From assembly GCA_011009095.1 (NCBI GenBank), contig VTPC01007996.1:124001-188000 (forward strand): a stretch of DNA of 64,000 nucleotides, given 5' to 3'. Under the pieces are notes generated by a model. That model saw nothing but the letters and a program-made list of their open reading frames with translations, was not told where the DNA came from and made no database searches. This stretch comes from Ignelater luminosus. Its lineage: Eukaryota > Arthropoda > Insecta > Coleoptera > Elateridae. A program made the translations under genes and the position numbers. This document shows positions 13,370 to 25,200 of this stretch, piece after piece (the stretch's first letter is position 1; every line of letters begins with the position of its first letter).

Positions 13370-13985
13370 CTCTATTGGCAATCATTAAAGCCAGTTGATT
13401 GTGAGATAAAGTAACAACACCTAGCAAAAGACAATTGCAAACTGAACTCAATAATGATTATCTTTCCACTAGAGGCACTGTTGTTCAGTTCAATCAGTTT
13501 ATGAGGTTATTAAAACTTCCATTTTAGAAAAATATAGTAACTAATGCGTTATCAGAAACTTAACTTGTATCTTTGATCTGATCATACAAATTACATGACA
13601 GAGTTATTTGGGTTAACCCAATTTATTCAGAAACGTTGCGCAAGCACTACGAAATCTGTTTTAAAGCAATTTATAAAAAAATAATTGTGAAAGTAATGAA
13701 AATGGTGGCAAAAAAATAGAAAATATGCACTTTGCAAAGAACAAAAAATATGCAACAATGCATTAATAATTATTTTTTTCTAAAATTTAAATTTTAATAA
13801 CCTCAAACTTATATACTGACATTTAAACTTGTCAAATTTAACGTAGATCAACATAGCCTCTAGCAGAGAGAAAATCGTTATTGAGCTCAATTTGCGATCG
13901 TCTTTTGTTTGGTGCCTGTACTTTGTCCCACAATCAACTGGCTTTGGAAATCATTACAAATAGGCAACATCTGGCATGAAAATTG
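13370..13985. repeat. Large inverted duplication (hairpin) with shared reading frame
   Basis: Left arm about 13370-13555 and right arm about 13755-13985 are reverse complements at roughly 75-80% by eye, separated by about 200 bp. In the same register, left arm (- strand) and right arm (+ strand) translate to related peptides: SLLSSVCNCLLLG then TLSHNQLALMIANR, and SLLSSICDRLLFG then TLSHNQLALEIITNR. In both, the frame follows an AG preceded by T-rich, AACCTC-containing sequence that is also duplicated, as at an intron/exon border. I do not recognise the peptide. It could be an inverted copy of a host gene fragment or two copies of an unclassified repeat. Confidence 0.7.
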
Positions 13986-14073
13986 GAAATATCATGTTAA
14001 TAGGGAAGACTTGCTGTTTTGTTACGTCAAGTACAACGTTTTTCTTACTAACATTTAAAAGGGAGATTCACAA

Positions 14074-15514
14074 TTAATTTGGGCGCGTTTAGAGTACTAA
14101 ACTGTTTAACTAAATGGTAAACAATGTTTTTTTACGTTTGCAGTCAACACTGCTAGATACTGAATGCGACGTTATCATGGTATATTTGAGGTTATATTAA
14201 ATTGTGTATTTTTAAAGTGCATGTCTGTTGTAACTTCTCTGCAAATAATAATGAATAATTTTATTTTAGACAATCTGTTATTTGTATTATACTTTCAGCT
14301 GAAATTAGGATAATCTGAGACCAAGAAATTACAAATCAGAAAAACTTATGATTATTATCATTTTGTGGAACCAATCGATTGTTAACTATTATGAAATCAT
14401 TTAATAGTAAAACCTTTTTTGCTGCTGGGATTATATTATCATTAGGCATCTTGTTTATTTTGCATAAGTGTTAAATATGTAAATACAACCAATTCAAAAT
14501 ACTAGATTGAGGTTAGAACAGTGTAAATATCTTGGAGGAATAATGGTCAGGAGGGAAGGACAATTCAAAACCGCGGACTTCCCGCGTCTTTCTTAATGTC
14601 ATAAAAGGTTCTTACAATATGGCAGCTCACACAAAAATGTAAAAATATTTATAAATTCTTGTATTGTAGTGTTGGTTGAGTAGAAAATATAATTAAAATA
14701 AGATCTCAATCAAAAAATATATTTTGCATTCTTAATTTACAAAATGAGAATTTTATCCCTAAACCAATAGCAATAGCCTTTATTAAAGTTCTATTATGCA
14801 GATGGTTCCTATTATCTTTAAAAACAGTTTTAGATAAAAAGAAATCTAATACATCAGTTATAATCTTTTGTTTATTAGCCTTAACATTGTGAGATGTTTG
14901 ACTTGCTCGTGGTTATTATTTATAAACACTACGACCATGTTCACGTTAAACATATTTATTTAAATTGAGAAGTATTATGGGAAAGCCAAAGTAAAAACAG
15001 TAACAAATAACTCAAACACAACACAACAACAAATAAATGCAAACGACAAAAATAACAACGGTAAACTACAAAATTAATAAAAATGCAGCTGAGAAATCGT
15101 ACCTAACCACAAACACGGAAGGTAAAAACGTAAAAATAATGTAAATTGCTACTCGACTACACCACTGGCCTAGGAAGATTTAGGAAATTTTTACCATGAT
15201 ATCATCCGAGGGGTAACGAACATAATACGAAAAGAGTCATAAAAGGTTCCCAAAGTGGGCGTAACAGGTTCCACATATTTTACATTGCAAGTATAGGGGA
15301 CTTTCCCTCCTGACACATTATTCCTCCAAGGGAAATATGCTCTTGACAATGTTCTTTGTTAGATGGCACTTATGTCGTACAGTTTAGTTCAGTAAACATG
15401 AAAATTTTACATCGAGTATGTTGACCAACTGTTAGAAGTAAATGAATCCATTCAGTACTCTCAAACTTATAAACTGTTTAAACAGTTTAGTGCTCTGAAG
15501 GCACCCAATGTTAA
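14074..15514. mobile_element. Candidate TTAA-flanked element, outer member of a nested pair
   Basis: Inverted termini of about 30 bp: left GGGCGCGTTTAGAG then TACTAAACTGTTTAA (14081-14109); right the complement of GGGTGCCTTCAGAGCACTAAACTGTTTAA (15478-15506). TTAA tetranucleotides lie outside both (14074-14077 and 15511-15514), as for piggyBac-type elements, although the bases next to TTAA differ between ends. The interior is noncoding and is interrupted by the second element at 14531-15330. Confidence 0.5.
14531..15330. mobile_element. Inverted-repeat element nested in the TTAA element
   Basis: 800 bp. The left end starts CTTGGAGGAATAATG then GTCAGGAGGGAA; the right end is its complement with one extra base. 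AAATAT occurs just outside both ends (14525-14530 and 15333-15338). A short GTCATAAAAGGTTC motif also occurs near both ends in direct orientation. No open frame of note; class not determined. Confidence 0.65.
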
Positions 15515-15926
15515 CAGATATAATAACATCGGCAATTTTTTTTAGTATTTTCTTATTCTTCATTGATTACTGTAGTAGTCTAAGTTTAGCATTACTTAAT
15601 TATTTCTAGTAAAGTTATAGTAATCTATACAAAAGCAAACTTTAAATATTTGTTAAAAATTGTCATTAAGGTTTCAATAGAATTGTCCTATAATAATTTA
15701 TCAAACAATCTAAATTGCAATTTCTCTTCATTTTTTTTATAAAACGTGTCTCTTAATAGAGAATTAGCTATGCATCACAGTGTAAGATAAGCTATAGGAC
15801 TCTATTTGGCCAGGTCATAGTAAGCACCAAACTAGGTCAAATGAGCCATGAACTATAGCAAACTACACACTGTGGGATTCCAGCTTAAATGTAAGTGTAA
15901 TAAAACTCATTTGGAAAATCAAAAAA
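15515..15926. other. Region between elements and the kst 3' end
   Basis: No gene seen. A weak imperfect inverted repeat (CACAGTGT...GCTATAG, about 15778-15892) could form a small hairpin. Confidence 0.4.
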
Positions 15927-16148
15927 TTTATTTGCATAACAATACGTATACATTAAAAAATATATATATTTATTTTTATATATAATAAAATTTGCATAAT
16001 ATTTAATTTATCCATATTACAATTATTTACAATTTTATTTTACTTAGGTACTCTTATAAAAGTAGATGCCTCAATACTTTTGGTTCTTATCAACTAATAA
16101 AAAAAAAAAAAAACACTAAACTTTATTACGTATTATACAAAAATTCTC
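15927..16148 (-). other. Probable 3' UTR of kst with two poly(A) signals
   Basis: Reverse-strand AATAAA hexamers lie at 16122-16127, only about 25 bases after the stop, and at 15969-15974 and 15927-15932. The region is AT-rich and gene-free. Which site is used cannot be told from sequence. Confidence 0.5.
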
Positions 16149-16291
16149 TTACATTTGTGAATGACGTTTCTTTCTGAAAAGGTCCATAATTCGAGACGAT
16201 TTCTTTTGATCATTAGATTGCATAGTAACTGGTCTCGTCATTGTTGATGTTTGCCATTCAGGTTTAGACACACTTCCTTCTCCATACCCAC
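16149..16291 (-). CDS. kst: kst exon 26 (C-terminus)
   Basis: Residues 3915-3961 and TAA (16149-16151): [20 protein letters not shown] ... [16 protein letters not shown]. The acceptor (TTTATAG) fits the phase-1 donor of exon 25. The basic end RKKRH is notable. Confidence 0.85.
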
Positions 16292-19200
16292 CTATAAAAT
16301 CAAAAAATACAGTATTAGACAATTTCATTATGCAGAATTTCAATCATGCACCCATCATAAAAGCGAAAAATAAAAGATTTAAAAGTAAACAAATTTCTAA
16401 GTCGATGCACAACCATAAAGCAAAAATAGGAGGTACTGATAACACAATCAAGAGTTAGAAAAAGAAGTAACTGAAGTGATGTGGTTATTGTAAGTTAAGC
16501 TGAAAAAACAAGAAGAGAAAGCATGCGATCTTTGTGTCTGCACAATTCAATTACACTAACCCTGAAGATCTCCACCGGATTCTAAGGTATGATGTCGACG
16601 TACTGGGTAGTTGTTATTTGGTGGTTCACTCATAGGTAACGGTGGTGGACTTTCTCCTAAATTAGTAGAGGTAGAAAAATGTAAGCATATTAGACAGTAC
16701 ACTTTAATTTGACACGAACAACAAAGGAAAGTTAGAAGTATCAAATTGTTTTAGTTGTTAATCTGCATATTACACAGACACATTGAAGTTAGTTTTCTCC
16801 TTTTGTTAAAACATAAAATGTTACATTATCACAATTACTTCCACTACTAATTATTTAAATAGAAAGTTATTTATTTGTATAAAACAACTTCTATGCAATT
16901 AATTTGTTTTTTAATTCTTATATTACTTAGAAAAATTAGATAATGGAATTTCTAACTAATTATGTAAAAATGAATACACATACTAAATTAAAATTTAACT
17001 GGATAAGAAATGTACCAAATTGAAATTGATTAACATTAAGTACCACCCTCCTAAAAACACAGATCATTAAATCAAGAAAAAGACATTTAAAGTTTTTTTG
17101 AAAACCATACAATTTAAGCTATGATTGGTTCTGTTTTTCTTTTAATCATACAAATATGACATTTTCTCATATTAGTGTACCAAGTTATTAAAGACATCAA
17201 AATTCCAAAATTTATCTTTTTTTGTAGATACAGTGTGTGTCTTTAGGGGGGCAGAATACAGAGCTACTTCTTTAAAGTAAACAACATATCAAGGGCTTCA
17301 TAATATAGGGGCGTAACAACAAATTATCAGCCTTAGAGGAACTAAAAAAGGTTTAAAAACTCTAATCGAAAAGAATTTATTTGAAGTTTGGTATATGATA
17401 CATACAAGGTCGCTTAAAAGTATGGAAACTCATTGCTCCTGCAAAAAAAATAAGAAATAGGCAAATGAAATTTGGGGAACTTAAAGAATGCATTTTTTGT
17501 CATGTTTTGAGAAGGAAAGTAAAAAGAAATCTTCAACTGTTTTTATGTACAACCTCCATCTTAAATTTTTTTAAATGTAACACCCAGTATATGCCCCCAT
17601 ATTTCAATAGAGCCTTTCAAGGTGAATTCAATGATATAAGAGTTGCTATTCTTATCTCATAAGATTTTTATAAAAATCAAGTTATCTATCAAAGTACTTT
17701 GTTTTTAAACTAAACAGCAAGCTTTATTGATGTTTGTCAAATAACTTTCAATATTATTTTCTTAGTTCTACTGTCTTTGCTATTTCATGGGTAACTCAAT
17801 TACAAAAACTAATAGCAAAATCCTTGACCAAAAAATAGCAATTATTTCCAAAAGTATAGCAATTGAAATGTGCAGTCATATACAGGATGTTCCATTTAAA
17901 AAAACTCAAGATAAGAAAAAACAGTTAAGTTTTTTATTTACTTCTCTTTAAAAACATGGCAAAAAATGCATTTTCTAAGTTCCCCAAATTTCATTTACCT
18001 ATTTCTTACCAGTTTTGGAGAAGTAGCGTGTTTCCATACTTTTTGCAACACTGTATATCACTGCAGTATGATTGACCAATCTTAAGGAAATTGCTCTATG
18101 TTAAAATATAAGGTCTGTTCGATTGTCATACTATAATTTCACCTGTGTCACTCCTAAAGCAATGTATAGTATGTTCCTAACGTCATCAAAACTGAAAAGG
18201 GTAGCATAGAGCAGGTTGCTATTACCGCTACAAATGAGCACGGCTGCATCAAAGAAGTTTAAACTGTGTAAAAAAACCTATTTAACCTCCTAACCTAACC
18301 AAATCACATTTCGCAAATGTTAGAAAATTTTTAGGTTAGTTACTGAAGTCTGAAAAGCACACACTTTCTTGCTTGTTGTTACTCCTCCTTTAGAAGAGGA
18401 GTAGAATTTAACCACTCTAAACACCCCCAAAGCAACCTACTTGACTCAAACGAACAAATTAAAAACATGCACCAGCACCACCTACTACACAAATAAACAC
18501 AGTTTTTTACTCAAAGTGACTCTAAGCACACAAACGAACAGACCTCTAGAGGAGACCCATACCTACCATACCAAAAAAAGAATCTCAATTTAGTAAAAAT
18601 TGCAGATACACCCCATGTTGTATAGCCCGTGATATATTATTAAAATATTTAAAATTTCAATGGCTAAAATTGGATTTTGCGATTATTGAATTAGATGAAT
18701 TATTCACCTGTCAATGTATGTCTCCAAGGTTGTTGTTGTTGTTGTTGAGATGTTCCATTTTGAAATTGTGGATCATGCCTTAAAACTACCGTTTCAGTTA
18801 TATCTGGACTGGATGTTCTGCTTGACTGTGAACTTACATCCATTTCATGTAGATCCTGTTTATTAAACAACTGATTAATGAGCTTTACTGAGATTACTAG
18901 AATTATAAACGATACATAATTCTTTCCATTTAAAACATACCTTATGAATCTCAAGATTGATTAGTTGTTGACTTGGTGGTAACCTTGCCCTAAATGAAAT
19001 TTTATTTACCCAATCTAACATATCAGCCTCGCAACTACATGAAAATAGAAATTCAGAACCATCTGAGGTAACAAGTCGGAATGTGTGTTTTCTTTTCATA
19101 TAATCATCAGCAATTGCACACAAAGCATTATGAATTCCAACTGGTGATGCTATTGCTTTACTTGCAGCAAAATCATCTCTATTCTTAAAGAAACACAGTA

Positions 19201-22200
19201 ATTGACCACAAAGAACCGTATAATAATTTTTCCAAGCTCTATTTTGAGCACGTTTTGCTCCAGCTGTTAAAACTTGTTTGCGTTCCAAAAATGCTTGAAT
19301 TTCTACTGGTGGCAATTCATTTTCCACACCTGCACATGATATAAAACAATTTGCACTCTCAATTTTATTAGAAATTATGAAGTGATTCTTACCTGCAGCT
19401 TTACTTCTAAATGATCCAGCTCTTCTACGAGTTGTGAAAGAAGGAGTCTTCTTCACAGGTTTACTGATAGTATTTACTTTCATGCTTTCAGCTCTTTTTA
19501 CACTAGCATCTGAACCACGACGAATTCTATCACCAAACATATGAGCTACAGAATTTGATTTGGTTAAAGATGAGGTAGGTGGAACAGCATTCTTTGTATT
19601 ATCAGTATATGGAGCACCATTCATTTGTCCTTCTGGTATTTGCATATCTCTTGATCTATCTTTATGTTCTTCTAGCCGTCTCAATTCAGTAATACGCTGC
19701 ATTTCAAGACGTTTACGTTGGGCTAAACGTTCTTGTTCTAAACGTTCACGTTCTGCTTGCCTTGCCTTTGCTTCTTCTTCACGTTGACGAGCAAATGCTT
19801 CTTCTACTAATGTAATACGTTGAAGGGCAATGAATTTCTCTTCCTGGGCTTCTATAGTTTTTTCAAAATCTTCATGTTTCCTAATTAAATCTTCGACTTG
19901 TAATATACTATCTCCATAATGTGCATCTTTTAGAGGACCTTCTCTCACAATCATCCAGTTTTCTAATAGATTTGCTTCTCTTTTGAATAACTGAACATCC
20001 AAGTTTTGTTCATAGATAATACTTCTTTGTTGCCATGTATGATTTAACAAATCCATTCTATGGTGTAAAATATTAATTCTTTCTTTAATTTCTGCCGATA
20101 AAAAGTGTCCATCACGAACTAAATTATGGCCGGTATCATAAAACTGTTTAATAACATCTGATCTTGCATCAATTTCCACTTTATGTTCTTTATGATGTTC
20201 AATTAATAATTCTGCAGCAGTTACATCGTGAGGTAGATCAGGAGCTGTCACTTTTGCAATCATTTCATTTATCCAAGCCCTGAAAATAATATACAATGAA
20301 ATAGATTAAATAGGATAATAGAAAAATCATTACATTAAATCTTGATATTGATCAAAGTATGCTTGAAGTTGTTCAGCCTGTTGCAAGTTCTCCCTTCGTT
20401 GTTCAGCTTTAGCTTGTAATTCTTCCCAAGCATTAACAGTATCTTCTCGTTTAACTTCTATGTGCTCTTCAGCATCTGGGAACAATTCACTTAACCTATG
20501 AGCCTCTTGTTCTACTGCTTCAACCTGTTCTTTAACAGCTACCAATTCACTTTCAAATGCTGCATGTTTACGTGCAAGAGCTTGTATGCTTTCTAGATCT
20601 TGATCGTAAGTATCTATTGCTAAAGTGGCTTCTTTTTCTAAAATCCATGAGATAGTTTCGTCTGCTGTGCGATCAAACAAATGAACTTGCTTAGCACCCG
20701 CAAGAGCTTCATGTCGCGCTTGAGCCAATTCCATAAGATCCTCCCATTGGTCTTTTACTTCAGAGACCTTTTGTTCAATCTTACTTTTATGGGCATTTTG
20801 TGCTGCTATCAGTTTGGTGCCGTTATCAATACAGCTTTGTACTCGTAATTCACTGTTATTAAGACTAGCTAAAAATGTTTCGAATGCTTGTATTAGTAAT
20901 TCTACATGTTCTACATCTGTTCCATAATCTTCAGAAGCTGCTTTAGCTTGTTGATCATTCATCCATTCCTGCATTTCACTGCATTCTCGCACAAAACTAA
21001 AGTAGGTTAAAGCTTCAGAAAGTCGTTTTTCTCGTTCATGCATGAGACTCTGTAATTCTTCAAATTTGTTTTCAATTTGTTGCTAGAAACAAACATAATA
21101 AATAATAATAATAATGGCTATAGAGAACTAGAAAAACTTACTTGTTTTATTTGTACATTGTCGGCATCAAAATGTTGCCTTTCAGCAATATTTTGAGCAA
21201 GAGAAGCTAGGCGACTTATTGTTGTTTGGAATGCTTCGATTTCACAACTGAGAGCTTCCAATTTACGTTGTAATGTTTGCGTTGAGTCTTCATCCTTACC
21301 AATTTCAGTAGAGGCTAGAAGCGGCCTCTTATCATTTAACCAAGCTTCTGCTTCAGCTGCTTCAGTGTAGAACTAGAAGAACAGAACTGTTTAGTAATTT
21401 CAAATCCAAAATCAAAAACAAGTCAACAAACCATTTGTGATTCTAAGGCATCTTGTAATCTCAATCTTCTTATACTAGCCAAATCACGAATATGAGCCAA
21501 TCTACTTTTCAGTGCTTTTGCCTTTTCTTCAATACTAGCTTTATCATTATGACCAGATCTAGTTAAATGGGCAGCTCTAGCTACTAAAGCACCTACTACT
21601 GGTTCTCTTGACAGAAGTTCCGCTTCTAATGTTTGATGTTTCTTTTGTAAACTTTGAACTGCAGTTAAGCTATTTCCTAAAATTTTTGTTAAACTTATGT
21701 TAATTACAGAATTTTACATATACAAAAGGTCATGTTAAGATGGGGATCTTGGAAACGGTAAAAGATAGAGATTTGATTAAATGAGTTCTAAAGTTCTAAA
21801 AAAACGTGTTGGTTTAAGCACCACAGAGGAAACATCAAATTTCTTCATTTTTTCAATTCCTTATAATTTTTTTATTTGAAGAGATAGGCCAAGAATTCTT
21901 AGACATCTTTAAGGAATTTTTTAATGTAGATTGTTAATAAACTATCAGATACTCAATTATACCTTTTAAGATATTATATCAAAATTGGTATTGTTGGAAA
22001 GGAAAACTAAGAGCAGTTTCTGTTAATGTCATGGCCTCCTAGGACTTGCATTTAAAAAATATAATTGAAGTTATATTGCCAATATTAAAAGTATAACTGG
22101 ATATCTGATGAATAATTCCATTCATTTAACTGAATCTGTATCTTTTACCATTGTCAAGATCCCCATGCTTAACGTGACCTTTTGGACATACTATATAAAT

Positions 22201-25200
22201 AAGAAATTTTACAAACCTAAATCTGATGATGCAGCTAACGATTCTCTTTCAGCCAACCATTGTAACTCATCATCAACATCTCGTGTAAACTGCTGCAACA
22301 TACATGAAGCTTCTAAAAGATCTCTTCGAGCTTGCATTGGTTCATGAAGTTGATGGAAACGTGTTATAGCATTTTGTGCTCTTTCTTGAAGTTCTTCATT
22401 CATGAAATGTCCATTTTTGACAAACTGTTCTGCTACTTCATTAATAGTTTCACAATTCTCTGTATGTTGATGTAAGTCATTTTCTAATACTGCATGGCGT
22501 TTTAATAAATTATTAACAGAAGCCAAATCTTTTCCATAATCAGGAGATTGTAATTGATTTTCAACTTCATCCAACCAAGCCAAAAATTCATCTAGTGATC
22601 TATCAAACAGCAGAGCTTGATAAGCATCTGCTAGTCGGTCTCGCTTAAGTTGTGACAGTTCTCGTAAATGCTTCCAATCATTTTCCAATTCATCAAGTCT
22701 TGTCTGTATTTCCTCAGAAGCAAAGTGTTGTGAAGAAATTAGATATAAACCTTCATCTATTACAGCTTGTACACGATTACGATTGGCAAGAATTTCAGCA
22801 TCAAATGTGGTATGCTTCTGAATTTTATTTTGTAAATTGCTTGGATCTCGATAGTTTTCATCACTAGCAATTTGTATTTTCTGAGTAAGCCAATTTTCTA
22901 CTTCATATATATTTCTTCTAAATTCATATAGTGCTTGTGATTCTTCAAGTTTTTGCTTACGAACTTGAGCAGAATTTAATAAGCGGTCTTTCCTTTCTAA
23001 AATTGCTTGTAAACGATCTTTCACTTGTTGATTATCATATCGATTGTCAGCTAATATTATCTCAGCCACTTTTTGCAAATCATGAATTCTAATCATTTGT
23101 TGGTTCAACATTTTCTCAAAATCTTGATGTTTTCTAATAAGAGTTTCAACAGTTCTAGGGCTTTCTCCTAAATCATCATTATTTAAGAAAGCTTCTTTAG
23201 ATGCAAGCCATGTATTTAATTGATCTGCTTGCTCTTTGAATTCTTGTAATTGATATTCATGTGTGAGATCCTGCTTATGTTGTTTCCATTTATCAGTTAA
23301 TTCTTGTTGTAATTCCTCTAACTGTTCAAGAGCCTCTTGTATTTCTGAGTCATTAGATTTCAGATTTTTACCAAATTCACAAAGATTTGAAAATGCTTCT
23401 TGTCTACCATCAATTTCAGCTTTCTTTTCATTGTGTAATTCTAATAAACCTTCCGCTTCAGTAACACTTGTTGGTTTATTCTGATTTTCCATTCGTTTTA
23501 TGGTTTCATTAGCCCACAATTCCAAATCTTTAAGATCGGTTAAGAATTTCTGCTTGGTGTAAGCTTCATCTAGTGTATCTCTTCTTTTATCTTTGGCAAG
23601 GAGTAATCTATTCCAATCTTGTTGCAATTCTTCAACTTTTTCTGCAATATGTTCAGCATTATCAGGATACTTTTGACATAACTTGTATGCATCACGGTCA
23701 TGATTTTTTAATTTGTTTTCTACTGCAGTCATTTCTCTCTCTAATGTTTCCTGTTTTCTTTGTAATGCTTCTACACCACTCAAATTTCGCCCAACATCAT
23801 CAATTTCCATTGCAAGCGCCTTTTCACAGATTCGTTCAGATGTATCAGCAACATCTCTGTTAAATGCGTGTACTTCCAAGGCTCCAGCTAATGTTTCACG
23901 ATATTGGCTTAAAGCCCCTTGTAGATTTTGCCATTTAGTTATAAAATCATTTCTTCTTGGTTGCACACTGGTATGTCCTTGTCTAACAAGTTTATCAGCT
24001 AAAGAATTAATGTTTCTTATTCTTGTATCATCAATACGCATATCACTATCAACATCATCAAGTTTTCTTTGTAATGCTTGACAATGTTCATAATCTTTTC
24101 CAGTATCACCAGCTTGTACCATAACTTCTTTATCTCGAATCCAAGCTTCCATTTTATCCAGCTGATTATTAAACTCCAGGATATCTTGAGCTTCTTCCAA
24201 ACCTTTACTTCGTAAATTAACTTCATAAACAAGTTGCCTCCAAGCATTATCAAGTTCACCCAACTGTTGCTTTATATCATTTGATGCTCTATGACGTTTT
24301 GCAATTAATGTATTTCCTTTATCAATAATTTGTTTTATTCTACTTTCATTTGCTCCAACTTCCGCTTGGAATGCTTGATGTTTCTGCAACTCTTTAACTT
24401 TATCCTCAAAGTTACTCACTTCACCTGTTTTAACTTCAGCTTGTAATCTCTTTTGTTTTTCTGAAATCCAAGCTTGCGCATCTGCAACATCTCGTACAAA
24501 CTGTGCAAAAAGCAGAGCATTTTCTAATTGATGACGTTTTTGTAAACAAAGCTGTCTCAAGTGCAAACGCTTTTGTTGTACATCGGCTACACGACTAGCA
24601 ATTTGTGGACTTTCAAAGTGTTTTTGTGAAATTAATTTGTCAGCTGATTTAAGAAGGTGATCTACTCGTTCTTCTTGAGAATTAAATAGTTTTTCAAATG
24701 CATCATGTTTCTTTAGTTGACTAGCTACTTCATCGACAGTTTCTCCAAAGTCAGTATTTCCTGTTTAATAAAAGGACATAATTATAAATGAGAAGATGTT
24801 ACCTATAATGTGCTTAGAAAATTACCTAAAGCTGCTTCTTGAGCATTGCAAATATTTTCAATTTGTTTAGTTTCTCGAAGGAAGAAAAGTAAATCAATTA
24901 GTTGATCCAGATGAATCTTCTTAACTTGCCATGCGGTGTGTAATTTATCACGTTCTTGGAATAGTGCTGCACAGCGTTCTACTGCTTCAGCTGCTGCATA
25001 ATGACCTAAAATAATTTTAAAATAATAATAGTTACTATTTTTGATAATTAAAAGCTTTAAACAGTAGTAGAACTATTATGTAGACATGTAATCTTGCTGC
25101 AAAAGGATATAATAAACACAGACTAGAATAGATGTATAATGTACTATGCCGTAAAGGTAAGAAAATGCTACAACTACAAAGTGTTCATAAATGTTTCTGG

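Larger units (their letters stand above)
16657..18707 (-). other. kst intron 24 (2,051 bp) with an inverted MITE pair
   Basis: No further exon is needed to keep the frame. Its bulk is explained partly by the repeats at 17403-18057. The rest is AT-rich with nothing recognised. Confidence 0.7.

Noticed and set aside
18285-18300. CCTAACCTAACC, resembling insect telomere units
   Set aside because: Only about two units within an intron; chance is enough to explain it.
22108-24081. Several + strand open frames of 70-122 codons opposite the large spectrin exon
   Set aside because: They lie antisense to strongly supported spectrin repeats and look like shadows of codon bias on the other strand.
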